From Niastella sp. OAS944 (GTDB taxonomy: Bacteria > Bacteroidota > Bacteroidia > Chitinophagales > Chitinophagaceae), in NCBI GenBank assembly GCA_024809215.1, contig JANUBW010000010.1, positions 124,001-188,000 on the forward strand: a DNA stretch of 64,000 nucleotides, written 5' to 3'. Positions 9,651 to 18,670 of the stretch are shown piece after piece; the stretch's first letter is position 1; each line of letters begins with the position of its first letter. The position numbers and the translations under genes were made by a program. The notes below the pieces were generated by a model that saw nothing but the letters and a program-made list of their open reading frames with translations, did no database searches and was not told where the DNA came from.

Positions 9651-9682
9651 AAAAAAATACCCGTGCATGATTATTGCACGGG
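9651..9682 (-). terminator. Intrinsic terminator of the GH2 gene
   Basis: On the minus strand an 8-bp GC-rich stem (arms 9675-9682 and 9660-9667) is followed by a run of seven T (complement of 9652-9658). It lies 27 bases after the GH2 stop codon. Confidence 0.8.
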
Positions 9683-9708
9683 CACAAAAAGAGCAGGGAT
9701 CAATTCCT

Positions 9709-12700
9709 TCAATACTTCAACAGGTTCAACAGTAATTGCTGGCCAACAATATTGGCGCTGTTCTTTTGCGAAGTATTGAACGTGGTCATGGAAGCATTTT
9801 CACCATCACCTTCCGCTTTCTTTTCCAGTTTAACATCTTTAATACAACTGAATATATCAAGGGCGCATAAAATCACTTTGCCTTTACCATGTGGTATTAC
9901 ACTCAGTGCCGAATACACTTCGGGTTTGTGGTCGCTTACGCAGGCTACCACACATTCGCCGGTTGACAAACGTAACCCTAACCGGTTTTTATTATAAGAG
10001 GCAAAACACTGATACTCCCAATTAAACACACAAGCCTGGGGCAGGCCTTGTAACAAGGGGTGTTGTTTAGAAAAATAATTACCCCCATACCAGCTTTTGC
10101 CCAATTCTTTTGAGCCTCGGTAATCGAGCACTTCTTTTTTCGCCAGGTGATCGGCCCAGTGTTCAAAGTTGTTTACAACTATCAGTGTGTTGCCATTGTT
10201 TACCCATTCCAAAATGTCGGTCACCAGTGGGTTACCGGTTTGTTGTGGTTCAAAGCCCCCGATCAGTAAAACACGGCCTTCGGGTTTACCTCCGCGGTAG
10301 TTCTTAAATTTATTAAGGCCAATGTTTTTAAAGTAATTGCTTAAAACACTGCCGGTATCGGCAATACTAAATGCCTCGGGAACACCGGTGGTATCTAGTT
10401 GTACGGCATACAATTCATCCTGGCCACTGGCAACAGTGGTATTTCCAGTGGTTAACATGGCTGTAATGGTTGTATAACCTGCGGTGGTTACCCCAAAGGT
10501 ATTTCCGGCCGACAATAACTGACCATATACAATACCGCCTTTTACTTCAACAGGTATCGCTTTCTTCCAACCTGTTTCGCCTTTGGCATTTTGGGCGGAA
10601 ATGTTCAATGTGAAATTGCCTGAAATATTTTTTTCATTTACCAGGTAACAATCAACCGTGGTGGTATCGCCAACCGATAATACTTTTCGATTGAGTTTTA
10701 CCGCTATATACAATGGCTGGTTGTATTTGGCTATCAGATCGGCATCGCCTTTCAGGTTGCGGTAATTGTCAACAATACCGCTGTGGTTTTCGAGCTTCAT
10801 GCTTTCCCACCCATTTACGGCATACCCGTCGATGGTATTGTTGATGCGAACGTTCTCAATAACCCGGCCCTGGTAATAATAGGCCACATTGCCCATTTTA
10901 CGGGTTAAGCTGTCAACATTAGGATACGCTTTGGTAAACCCATTGTTCTTTAAGAACGAATCATAAGCATCATACCATTTCAGGTAGCTGTCCGTTTCCC
11001 AACCTATATCTTTCCCTCTTTTCAAAATAGCATCGCGAATAAGTTGCAAACGGGGCGGCGTGCCAATAGCGCCTTCTTCACCATAGTAAATGATCTCGTT
11101 GTTATGATCGGTATACTTGGCGTAATTGGTTGGGTTAATGTATAAATTGTCATGATACACACCGGGGCCGCCGGCATGGTGTTGGTCGAACCAACCGTAA
11201 TCATAGAACGTAGTATCGTAAGGGCGCAGGTGTAATTTGAATTTAGGATCGGGTTCGTTCTGTTTTATATTACCGTTACAGGAATTATAAGTAATGATGC
11301 GGCTGTTATCGAGCGCATGACCTGCCCGCATTTCGTGCCGGTCAACAGTTTGTGGTTGTGCACCTCTTTCGTTGTGCATGTTGTAAATGATCAACGAAGG
11401 GTGGCTCCTGTCGCGGCGAACCATACGCAGGAACTTTTCGGTACGGGCAGTAAGGTAGAAGGTGGTTTGTTTTTTCTCCAGTTCGTTTTTGGGGTTGAAC
11501 AGGTTATCGGGGTAGCTGTTGCCGCCGGGTTCTTCAAAATATAATAAACCTAATTCATCGGCATAGTCGAGCACATTCTGTTGCCCAATAGTGCGGTGAA
11601 AGTTAAGCATGTTCAGCCCAAGAAGTTTGGCATCGAGCACTTGTTTCTTTGCCAGTTCATCGCTGGGTGTTATCCCATTCTCTGGCCAAAAGCCCCAGGA
11701 GATAGCCGTACGTAAAACAATACGTTTGTTGTTAAGGTAAAACTGGCGATCGCCGGCTAAATCACGTACTTCGAACCAGCGAAAACCAAAACGTTTTGTG
11801 CTGCTGTCTGCAGTGCCGGCGCCTTCCCAACGTACAGTGGTAATGTACAGGTTGGGGGTATCAACGCTCCATAATCTGGCATTGGGCAACGCCACTGTAA
11901 TGGTTTTGGTGGCGGTGCCTGGTGTTAATTGCTGATTGGCTATTACCTGGTGAAATACTGCTTTTTTCTGAGCCGCTGCTTCGCGAATATCTATTATATA
12001 TTTACCGGCAGCGGTTGTAGTTCCGGTATTGTTTGCCGTGAGTTGCACATCAACCTCGGTAAGGGCGGGTTTGTTCTTTATAAAAATATCATCGATATAT
12101 ACTTTGTCGGTGGCTACCAGTTTTACGCTGCCGGTAATACCGCCAAAGCCATGGGTGGGTTGTGTGCGGTAAACGCCCCACATAAAGTTTTGACTATCGC
12201 GCCAGTCGAAATTACCATTGGGATCGGTAATGCGAATGGCGATGTCATTGTTGATGCCGGGTTTTACTGCAGCGGTTATATCTACTTCAAACGGGGTGCC
12301 GGGCACAACATCATAACCGCATAGCTTTTTATTCACGAATACTTCAGCGCGAAAACGCACGCTTTCAAATTTCAGCACTATTCTTTTGTTGCGCATGGTG
12401 GGCGGTACAGCCACATTTGTTGTGAACCACGATACCCCCAAATAATTTCCGGCCAGTCCAAATGAATTGCCGTTGCGGCCCCAGTAATATTCTTCAACCG
12501 TTGCCGGCAAATGAACGGTTCGGCCTGGGGCCTTTTGTAAAATGTTCCAACCACCAGTTGGTTCATGAATTGGTAATTTGTTTATGTCAACCGGTGGGGT
12601 GTACAGGGAGTCGGTTTCCCAGGTGGCCAATGTATCGAGCCAAAGTTTCCAGTTGTACTGCGACAGGTCTTTTTCCTGCCGGCCTTTTTGTTGAGCTAAT

Positions 12701-12756
12701 CCTTTAGTGGTAATGAATGGTAAGCAGGCTATCAAATACGGCAACAATCTTTTCAT
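9709..12756 (-). CDS. Secreted glycoside hydrolase family 2 (beta-galactosidase-like)
   Basis: A 1015-residue exported glycosidase. A signal peptide covers about residues 1-21 (cleavage after LAQ). The GH2 order is visible: sugar-binding jelly roll (about 85-240), immunoglobulin-like domain (245-345), TIM barrel (345-650), and a long C-terminal part of about 350 residues. The acid/base glutamate is in NMHNERG (E463) and the likely nucleophile is in YYGEEGAIG (E560 or E561). Exact sugar specificity (galactosidase, glucuronidase, mannosidase) cannot be read. It is monocistronic, with a -7-like element upstream and a strong terminator downstream, and is not linked to a SusCD pair. Confidence 0.88.
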   Translation of the reverse strand: MKRLLPYLIACLPFITTKGLAQQKGRQEKDLSQYNWKLWLDTLATWETDSLYTPPVDINKLPIHEPTGGWNILQKAPGRTVHLPATVEEYYWGRNGNSFGLAGNYLGVSWFTTNVAVPPTMRNKRIVLKFESVRFRAEVFVNKKLCGYDVVPGTPFEVDITAAVKPGINNDIAIRITDPNGNFDWRDSQNFMWGVYRTQPTHGFGGITGSVKLVATDKVYIDDIFIKNKPALTEVDVQLTANNTGTTTAAGKYIIDIREAAAQKKAVFHQVIANQQLTPGTATKTITVALPNARLWSVDTPNLYITTVRWEGAGTADSSTKRFGFRWFEVRDLAGDRQFYLNNKRIVLRTAISWGFWPENGITPSDELAKKQVLDAKLLGLNMLNFHRTIGQQNVLDYADELGLLYFEEPGGNSYPDNLFNPKNELEKKQTTFYLTARTEKFLRMVRRDRSHPSLIIYNMHNERGAQPQTVDRHEMRAGHALDNSRIITYNSCNGNIKQNEPDPKFKLHLRPYDTTFYDYGWFDQHHAGGPGVYHDNLYINPTNYAKYTDHNNEIIYYGEEGAIGTPPRLQLIRDAILKRGKDIGWETDSYLKWYDAYDSFLKNNGFTKAYPNVDSLTRKMGNVAYYYQGRVIENVRINNTIDGYAVNGWESMKLENHSGIVDNYRNLKGDADLIAKYNQPLYIAVKLNRKVLSVGDTTTVDCYLVNEKNISGNFTLNISAQNAKGETGWKKAIPVEVKGGIVYGQLLSAGNTFGVTTAGYTTITAMLTTGNTTVASGQDELYAVQLDTTGVPEAFSIADTGSVLSNYFKNIGLNKFKNYRGGKPEGRVLLIGGFEPQQTGNPLVTDILEWVNNGNTLIVVNNFEHWADHLAKKEVLDYRGSKELGKSWYGGNYFSKQHPLLQGLPQACVFNWEYQCFASYNKNRLGLRLSTGECVVACVSDHKPEVYSALSVIPHGKGKVILCALDIFSCIKDVKLEKKAEGDGENASMTTFNTSQKNSANIVGQQLLLNLLKY

Positions 12757-12778
12757 TCGGGGGTATTTGTGTTTGGGG

Positions 12779-12786
12779 CAAAGCTA
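12779..12786 (-). promoter_or_regulatory. Bacteroidota -7 promoter element for the GH2 gene
   Basis: On the minus strand the sequence TAGCTTTG matches the TAnnTTTG consensus, placing the transcript start about 15 bases before the GH2 ATG. A weak TTTAC lies at about -33. No other element is clear. Confidence 0.4.
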
Positions 12787-12910
12787 TTTTATAGGCCCTG
12801 GGTAAAGGTTCATTTATTGGGCTAAGAGGTTAAATTATTGATCTTTGCTCCAGTTTCTGTTGCTGATTTACAGGCCTTTGCATTAAAAATAATTGCAAAA
12901 GAAGAAGATG

Positions 12911-13246
12911 TTTCATCAAAACCAGAAGTTGTTTTATCAAAACACGAATTGGTTTTGCAACCAAAAGACTATTTCATGAAAAAACTTTATCAGGTCGTTC
13001 AACAGAATGCGATAGTTTTTGCATTGTTGAACAATTTAGTTCAATGACACACAGAAGTTTTTATAAAACCAATTCTACTTTTATCAAAACCAATTCTCGT
13101 TTTGTTATTCCGAATTCTCCTTTTGATAAAACTCATTCCGGTTTTGTAATTATCTGTTTTGGTCTTGAAAAAAACAGCACCGATTTTGTAAAAAAAAATA
13201 TGCGTTTTTTCAATGAACGCGGCTTCTTTTTGAATGGTTTCTTCTT
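12911..13246. repeat. Degenerate tandem repeat with exact 21-bp period
   Basis: Sixteen consecutive 21-bp units fit one phase from 12911 to 13246. The best copies (12911-12952 and 13058-13204) follow TTTTATCAAAACCAATTCTC, each starting with a T-run and carrying an A-run mid-unit; copies between 12974 and 13057 are much decayed. The array fills the space between the GH2 gene's promoter and the ligD 3' end. Because 21 is a multiple of three, both strands stay open and encode heptapeptide repeats (such as FIKTNSR), but the low complexity and lack of a family argue against a gene. Confidence 0.8.
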
Positions 13247-13282
13247 CTTTTTGCACAGATTGGTGTGGATTTAACTCGTCAA

Positions 13283-15346
13283 CTATCTGAACAACCTCTC
13301 TAAAGATGCAATAGCCTTCTTCATATTAATACCCTTATCCAGCACCGGCTTAAAGATATCTCCCTCTTCCTTTATTCTGCCCACAGCATTACGAATATTA
13401 AAATCTTTCATCTTCAGTCCTTTCTTCACTTCTTCCCAATGTAAGGGCATTGATACGGTGGCGCCGGGTTTGGGCCGTAATGAATAGGCGCAGGCCAGTG
13501 TGGCCTGCGGCCGGTTTTGTAAGAAGTCGATATAGATCTTTCCTTTTCTATCGGCAGTGGCGCGTTCTATACTTGTGAAGCGCGGTATTTGTTCATGAAT
13601 AATGGTGGCTATTAGTCTTCCGAATTCGCGGGAGTCTTCATACAGATACTTTGCACCTAAGGGAATATAAATATGAATACCGGTTGAGCCGGAAGTTTTA
13701 CAATAGTTGGCAATGCCTGCGCTGTCCAATACCTCATGCGTTACCTGCGCTGTTTTTATCACCTGTTCAAAGGTGTTGGTATCGGGGTCAAGGTCAATAG
13801 CGCACCAGTCGGGGTTATCGGGTTTTTTCACGGTGCTGCTCCAGGGGTTCATTTCAATACAACCCAGCGAAGCCATGTACAGCACATCTGCTTCACGCGT
13901 GGGTACCATAAAACTTTTCTTTATACCCTCACTGGTATAGGGAAAGGTATCTATCCACTCCGGTATTTTACCCATTACATTCTTCTGATAAAAGCTTTCA
14001 CCTGTAATGCCATTTGGGTAGCGGTTCAGCGATTGCGGTCTGTCTTTTAAATACGGTAATATCACCGGCGCTACCTGGTAGTAATAGTTGAGCATATCGC
14101 GTTTGGTGATCTTGTCTTTGGGCCAGTATATTTTATTAAGGTTGGTGAATTTGAGCGTATACCCGTTAATGGAACGTTCCTGTTGTTTTTCGCCGGGATT
14201 TAATAATGTTTTACGTTCGCCCGGTTGGCGGCGGGTAATTATTTTTTCTTTGTGCAGAATAGATTCTTTAATTACTTTCTTTGTAGGTTTTGCTTTGTCG
14301 GCTTTTACATCCTTTGCTTTTTTATCAATACGCATACCTTCAAACGAAGGGTGGCGCATTACGCCGTCGCTGGTGATCTCGGCAAATGATACTTCGCAAA
14401 CCAGTTGGGGCTTTAGCCAGGTGGCTGTCGCTTTGGGCGGGTTTGGGCGGAACCGCGATGGTTTGTTATAATCTGGTTCGTTTTCAAACGGACAGGTTTT
14501 TTGCACCAGCTGTTTAAACTGTTGCATCATGTCGCGTTGTACTTTATCGGTAAAGCCGGTGCCTATTTTACCAGTGTAATGGAGTTGGCCATTTTCGAAT
14601 ACGCCTACCAGCAGGGAACTGAATAATTTAGTAGAACCTTCATTCAATGTGTATCCACCAATGACCACTTCCTGCCGTTTGGCAATCTTTATCTTCAGCC
14701 AGTCTTTTGTGCGAACGCCCGGTAAATACAGGCTATCGGCTTTTTTGGCAAGAATGCCTTCCATATTCATTTCCCTGGCCACCTGGTAAAAAGAGGTGCC
14801 GGGTGCGTTGAAGGTTTGGCTAAGTTGAACTACCGGGCTGGCCGGGAGTATTTCTTTCAATAATTCGCGGCGTAGGGCAAGCGGCACTTCGTATAACTGA
14901 CGGCCATTAAGCCATAACAGATCAAATACATAATACAACAGTTCGCCATCGGCTTCGCTGCGCCAGTTCTGTAGATCGCCAAAGCTGCTAACGCCTTCTT
15001 TATTTGAAATAATGATCTCACCATCGAGCACTGCATGTAGTTTCAGTTGCTGCAGCGCAGCGGTAATAGGATAGAATTTTTCGTTGAACGATTTATTGTT
15101 GCGCGAAATAAGCGACACTTTACGTTTATCACAAATGGCAATGGCCCGGTAGCCGTCCCATTTTACTTCAAACAACCAGTTCTCGGCATCGAAAGGCTGG
15201 TCAACAAGAGTAGCCAGCATGGGCGAAACGGTTGACGGTAGCTTTGCCTGCACACCCAGCTTTTTTAAGTTGGCAATGCGGGCATTTGATTTTCGTTTGC
15301 GCGCTGAGGAAGCAGTGCGCTTTTTCCTGTGGGTAATAGTTGCCAT
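13283..15346 (-). CDS. ligD: ATP-dependent DNA ligase D (ligase-polymerase form)
   Basis: LigD joins double-strand breaks in bacterial non-homologous end joining. The 687 residues are arranged ligase first, polymerase second. The ligase nucleotidyl-lysine is in VKWDGYR (K62), with LDGEIII, FDLLWLNG and EGILAKK following, and the OB-fold to about residue 310. A Lys-rich linker (about 335-395) leads to the primase-polymerase domain, with metal-binding aspartates in IDLDPD and the motif SGSTGIHIYIP. The usual 3'-phosphoesterase module is missing, and no ku gene is in the window. It starts 25 bases from the divergent KTSC gene. Confidence 0.93.
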   Translation of the reverse strand: MATITHRKKRTASSARKRKSNARIANLKKLGVQAKLPSTVSPMLATLVDQPFDAENWLFEVKWDGYRAIAICDKRKVSLISRNNKSFNEKFYPITAALQQLKLHAVLDGEIIISNKEGVSSFGDLQNWRSEADGELLYYVFDLLWLNGRQLYEVPLALRRELLKEILPASPVVQLSQTFNAPGTSFYQVAREMNMEGILAKKADSLYLPGVRTKDWLKIKIAKRQEVVIGGYTLNEGSTKLFSSLLVGVFENGQLHYTGKIGTGFTDKVQRDMMQQFKQLVQKTCPFENEPDYNKPSRFRPNPPKATATWLKPQLVCEVSFAEITSDGVMRHPSFEGMRIDKKAKDVKADKAKPTKKVIKESILHKEKIITRRQPGERKTLLNPGEKQQERSINGYTLKFTNLNKIYWPKDKITKRDMLNYYYQVAPVILPYLKDRPQSLNRYPNGITGESFYQKNVMGKIPEWIDTFPYTSEGIKKSFMVPTREADVLYMASLGCIEMNPWSSTVKKPDNPDWCAIDLDPDTNTFEQVIKTAQVTHEVLDSAGIANYCKTSGSTGIHIYIPLGAKYLYEDSREFGRLIATIIHEQIPRFTSIERATADRKGKIYIDFLQNRPQATLACAYSLRPKPGATVSMPLHWEEVKKGLKMKDFNIRNAVGRIKEEGDIFKPVLDKGINMKKAIASLERLFR

Positions 15347-15371
15347 ACAGCAAACGCATAATTTTTATGCC

Positions 15372-15605
15372 ATGACCGGGCATAGTTTTTTTGCGCATGA
15401 AAATATGCCATCTTCCGTGGTAGCCCATATGGATTATTACCCTGCCTCAGCCACCTTGCGGATCACCTATACCTCAGGGGAAATATATGATTATCTGCAT
15501 GTTCCACTCAAAATATACGAGGCCATGAAGGCGTCCACAGCGAAAGGTTTTTATTTGAATAAATTCATTAAGGGAATATATCCATATAAAAAGGTGACTA
15601 GTTAA
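15372..15605 (+). CDS. KTSC-domain protein
   Basis: A small protein of 77 residues if started at 15372, or 66 if started at the ATG at 15405; the KTSC domain begins at the later methionine. The conserved pattern is visible: SSVVAHMDYYPASATLRI, then YTSGEIYDYLHVP, then ASTAKGFYLNKFIKGIY. KTSC domains are small beta-alpha folds of unproven function, sometimes fused to lysyl-tRNA synthetase or nucleic-acid enzymes. Here it is divergent from ligD with a very short gap, suggesting a shared promoter region. Its stop codon overlaps that of the convergent antiporter gene by three bases. Confidence 0.75.
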   Translation: MTGHSFFAHENMPSSVVAHMDYYPASATLRITYTSGEIYDYLHVPLKIYEAMKASTAKGFYLNKFIKGIYPYKKVTS

Positions 15606-17209
15606 CCTTCTTCGTTCAGTTTTTCTCTAACCTTAAACTCCTCCATATCTATCAACGTAAGATATTTTCTGATAAGGTCCTCATCGAACTCGGTTTTATG
15701 ATTGATAGCCTGTAGCGTTTTACGTTGTTGCTCCAGCATCTCCAGGTAAACATGCTGAAAATCTTTTACGGGGTTTTGAATGGTGAAATCTTTTTCCGTT
15801 AATAGTTTGGTGAAGAATTGCATTTCTATTTTCAGCCTGTCCTGCAGGTTCCGCAAATGATCGCTCAAATGTCCGTCTGTTTGAAGTTTTTGTTCCAGGT
15901 ATTGAATAGAGGTAAGAGCGATCTTTTTTTGAAGGATCATTTCCTGTTCGTGATCGGGGATAACATCCTGCCGCATTACCGGTTTTAATTTGCGAATGAT
16001 CCATGGCAGGGTAAGGCCCTGAAATACCAGCGTAATGAGGATAACGATAAATGTAATAAAGAGAATGAGGTTGCGATAAGGAAAAGCCTGGTTATCAGTT
16101 GCCATCAGGGGAATGGAAAGCGCTGCGGCCAGTGAAACCACCCCACGCATACCGGCCCAGCCAATTATAAAAGGGTTGCGCCAGCCGGGACTGGCATCTG
16201 CAACAGTAATAAAACGGCTCATAAAACGCGTGAACACAGAAGCGCCCAAAGCGCATAATATGCGGGTAATAATAAGCGCTAGTGAAATGATAAGTCCATA
16301 GCCAATGGCGCTGCTTAAACTTATATCGCCCATTTGGCTGGTTATTGCAGGCAACTGAAGACCGATGAGCAGGAATACAACACCGTTCAAAACAAACGTA
16401 AGGTTAGCCCAAACATTTCCGCTTTCAATACGGCTGCGATAGGTGAACATCTTTTGCCGTTTGCTGCTCAGGAACAAACCACCGCTTACAACGGCCAGTA
16501 CGCCGGAGAAGTGAAAATGCTCCGCAAAATAATACATACAATAGGGCGCTACCAGGGTAAGTACGATCTCTATGCTCGCCGTAGTAGGCAGCCAGCGGTT
16601 AATAAGGTAAAATACATAACCAAATGCCAGCCCGATCGCGGTACCCATAACAATCACCAGGAAGAAATTGCCCACGGCCTCACCAAAATGGAATTGCCCG
16701 GTGATAACAGCCGCCATGGCAAAGCGAAACACAATAAGCGATGAGGCATCGTTGAGCAGGCTTTCGCCTTCAATAATGCTTACCATGGCCTTGGGTACCT
16801 TAACGTTCCGCATTATGGTGGTGGCAGAAATGGCGTCGGGTGGTGAAATAATACCGCCCAACAGAAAACCCAGCGCCAAAGTAAAACCTGGTATACAGGC
16901 ATATGATACAAAGGCGATCACGCATGAGGTAAGAATAACAATGGGAAAGGCGAAACTCATGATCACCCGCCGCCATTTATAAAATTCTTTCCAGGAAGTT
17001 TGCCAGGCTGCTTCATACAGCAGTGGCGGCAGAAATATAAAGAACACTGATTCCGGTTCAATGGTCACATGTGAAAAAGCTGAGGTAAAACTAAGCGCCA
17101 GTCCGCCCAACACCAGTACTATGGGGTAGGCAAGGCGGAGCCGGTTGGCCAGCATTACAAGCGCCAGAATAATTAAGATCAGGTAAACGTATTGTATAAA
17201 TTGCTGCAT
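15602..17209 (-). CDS. CPA1-family Na+/H+ antiporter
   Basis: A 535-residue inner-membrane cation/proton antiporter. About twelve hydrophobic segments cover residues 1-410. The CPA1 signature is visible as GGIISPPDAISATTIM (transport aspartate) and GESLLNDASSLIVFR. The remaining 120 residues form a charged, helical cytoplasmic tail with probable coiled coil, often regulatory. It exports sodium or potassium in exchange for protons, so it contributes to pH and salt tolerance. It is monocistronic on the minus strand, with a stop that overlaps the stop of the convergent KTSC gene in the palindrome GTTAAC. Confidence 0.93.
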   Translation of the reverse strand: MQQFIQYVYLILIILALVMLANRLRLAYPIVLVLGGLALSFTSAFSHVTIEPESVFFIFLPPLLYEAAWQTSWKEFYKWRRVIMSFAFPIVILTSCVIAFVSYACIPGFTLALGFLLGGIISPPDAISATTIMRNVKVPKAMVSIIEGESLLNDASSLIVFRFAMAAVITGQFHFGEAVGNFFLVIVMGTAIGLAFGYVFYLINRWLPTTASIEIVLTLVAPYCMYYFAEHFHFSGVLAVVSGGLFLSSKRQKMFTYRSRIESGNVWANLTFVLNGVVFLLIGLQLPAITSQMGDISLSSAIGYGLIISLALIITRILCALGASVFTRFMSRFITVADASPGWRNPFIIGWAGMRGVVSLAAALSIPLMATDNQAFPYRNLILFITFIVILITLVFQGLTLPWIIRKLKPVMRQDVIPDHEQEMILQKKIALTSIQYLEQKLQTDGHLSDHLRNLQDRLKIEMQFFTKLLTEKDFTIQNPVKDFQHVYLEMLEQQRKTLQAINHKTEFDEDLIRKYLTLIDMEEFKVREKLNEEG

Positions 17210-17314
17210 ATCGGGTGTTGACCATAAAAATAATAAAAGCCGGGATAATGGAAACTATACCGCCGTAATATCTTGCACGATAGGAATTTCTTAAACTTTA
17301 GATTATATTGGCGC

Positions 17315-17983
17315 ATGTTCGAACATATACGCCTGATCACAAAAAAAGATAATAAGATAAGTGACCCCAATATTTCCTGGAATGCAAAGTCAAAGATCCA
17401 TTGCTGTTGCGAGTTGAACTTCGGACTGGGTGAAAAGTTTACCTGGACTCAGCATCATTCAATTCCTTTAACCAGGCTTATTAAATTTTACAATGAATTA
17501 TTGGACTCAATTACCGGGCCGTTGGGTAAAGAGCACCAGTATTTATTTCCTAATAACTATGGTACTATCGTTATTTTATGGTCTACGGAAGATCGGTCTG
17601 GTTTTAATTTTACTTTTCGTTACCGAAGCTATAATTATGATGAAGAAGTGTACAGGAAAACAATTTCTTCTTCTTTGTTTTATTTTTATAAGCGATCGTT
17701 ATTTTTCACTGTAATGCAGGTGCTTATAAAAAACTCCGGCGAAGAGGCATGTGTAAGGGCAGGTGAGCTGTTTTATGGATCAGACAGGCACCCGTATGAA
17801 TTTAAAATGGGGCAGAGAGTAAAGACAGCAGCGCATGTAAAAAAACAAAGGATAGGGTACATTATGATGCGGTTTTACCACGAAAAACGTAAAACGAATG
17901 TGTATCAGTTAATGCTGAACGATAGAATATATGAAAGATGGTTTTGGCCCGCCGACCTTGAAAGATATAACGCCGCGGAATAA
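17315..17983 (+). CDS. Hypothetical protein, about 222 aa
   Basis: I do not recognise this protein. It is rich in aromatic residues and arginine, has no signal peptide or membrane segment, and looks like an alpha/beta cytoplasmic protein. The frame is open from 17273, but the ATG at 17315 (protein starting MFEHIRLITKK) gives a cleaner N terminus. A cluster of cysteines and a histidine early on (IHCCCE) is notable. The stop lies inside a hairpin terminator. Neighbours are an antiporter on the other strand and a small membrane protein facing it. No function can be assigned. Confidence 0.6.
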   Translation: MFEHIRLITKKDNKISDPNISWNAKSKIHCCCELNFGLGEKFTWTQHHSIPLTRLIKFYNELLDSITGPLGKEHQYLFPNNYGTIVILWSTEDRSGFNFTFRYRSYNYDEEVYRKTISSSLFYFYKRSLFFTVMQVLIKNSGEEACVRAGELFYGSDRHPYEFKMGQRVKTAAHVKKQRIGYIMMRFYHEKRKTNVYQLMLNDRIYERWFWPADLERYNAAE

Positions 17984-18002
17984 GTGATCCCACGGCGTTT
18001 TT
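17970..18002 (+). terminator. Intrinsic terminator overlapping the stop codon
   Basis: Stem ACGCCG (17970-17975) with CGGCGT (17993-17998), possibly extended by CGG/CCC across the loop, followed by five T. The stop codon of the 222-aa gene is in the loop. Confidence 0.75.
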
Positions 18003-18005
18003 ATA

Positions 18006-18185
18006 TTATAACATTTTCTTCCGCCAGGTATACAGGCATAATCCCAATAATGGAACGGTCAACCACAAAATATGATACCATTTTGCGTTACTGACCAGGC
18101 CCTGTTCCAATGCAATAGCACTAACAAGTACCAGCACTACTACAAAAGAGATCCCGGCAGAAAAACGTTCCTGTTTTCTGCGCAT
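18006..18185 (-). CDS. Small membrane protein, 59 aa
   Basis: A complete 59-codon frame from an ATG at 18185 to a TAA at 18006-18008. The protein opens with a basic stretch (MRRKQERFS), then has two hydrophobic segments (about residues 11-27 and 39-52), and ends WRKKML. This positive-inside pattern fits a two-helix inner-membrane protein with both ends in the cytoplasm. It resembles the many short uncharacterised membrane proteins of Chitinophagaceae, but I cannot name a family. It converges on the terminator of the 222-aa gene. Confidence 0.6.
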   Translation of the reverse strand: MRRKQERFSAGISFVVVLVLVSAIALEQGLVSNAKWYHILWLTVPLLGLCLYTWRKKML

Positions 18186-18246
18186 AACTCAATTTTATAG
18201 GTGAACTATAATAATTAATAAAACTTATTTCCCAAACCCTTTAAAA

Positions 18247-18380
18247 GGCGAGTAGTAAGTGGTAAATGGCGAGTGGGATGAAAAACAATAACCTGCATTT
18301 AGAATAAGTGAAACAGGCGATTATTTATTAGTTCCGAGTAAAAGCCCTACTAGCCATCTCCTACTGGCCACTAGCCCCTA
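18247..18380. repeat. Mirrored heptanucleotide tandem repeats
   Basis: About four 7-nt units (GGCGAGT, AGTAAGT, GGTAAAT, GGCGAGT) at 18247-18274 face about four units of the opposite orientation (ACTAGCC, ATCTCCT, ACTGGCC, ACTAGCC) at 18349-18376. The rest of the stretch 18186-18646 holds no supported gene; I see nothing else in it. Confidence 0.65.
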
Positions 18381-18646
18381 AGCGGCTTGGGCTAAATTTT
18401 TAAAGTCTTTAAAAGAAGAGAAGTAATATAAGCGTGGGCAAAATGGTACGAACTCAGGGAATGACCAGGTCACAGAATTGCTTATATCAAGTATAATATA
18501 CCTGACCAAACGCGTTAACTGTGTATGTAAAATAGAACCTGTCATGTTACCAAACTTACAAAATAACGGCTGTTCCTGCAAATAGATTGTTTAATGCTCT
18601 GTTAAATACTTATCGCTTTTTAATCTGTATCACTGATATATTGAAC

Positions 18647-18654
18647 TAAATTTG
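18647..18654 (+). promoter_or_regulatory. -7 promoter element of the TerC gene
   Basis: TAAATTTG matches the TAnnTTTG consensus 16 bases before the ATG. The implied leader is only about 10 bases long. No clear -33 element at standard spacing. Confidence 0.45.
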
Positions 18655-18670
18655 AGACAATCTACCAATT

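Noticed and set aside
12838..13047. 69-codon frame overlapping the first repeat units
   Set aside because: Its end lies in the repeat array and its start has no supporting signal; composition reflects the repeat.
12911..13246. Possible CRISPR array
   Set aside because: Units are directly adjacent without spacers, far too short a period, and no cas genes.
13041..13274. Open frames on both strands encoding heptapeptide repeats (FIKTNSR-type)
   Set aside because: They arise from the 21-bp tandem repeat, which keeps frames open on both strands; no family or independent coding signal.
18378..18581. 67-codon minus-strand frame upstream of TerC
   Set aside because: Begins inside the TerC leader region and ends in heptanucleotide repeats; no recognisable features.
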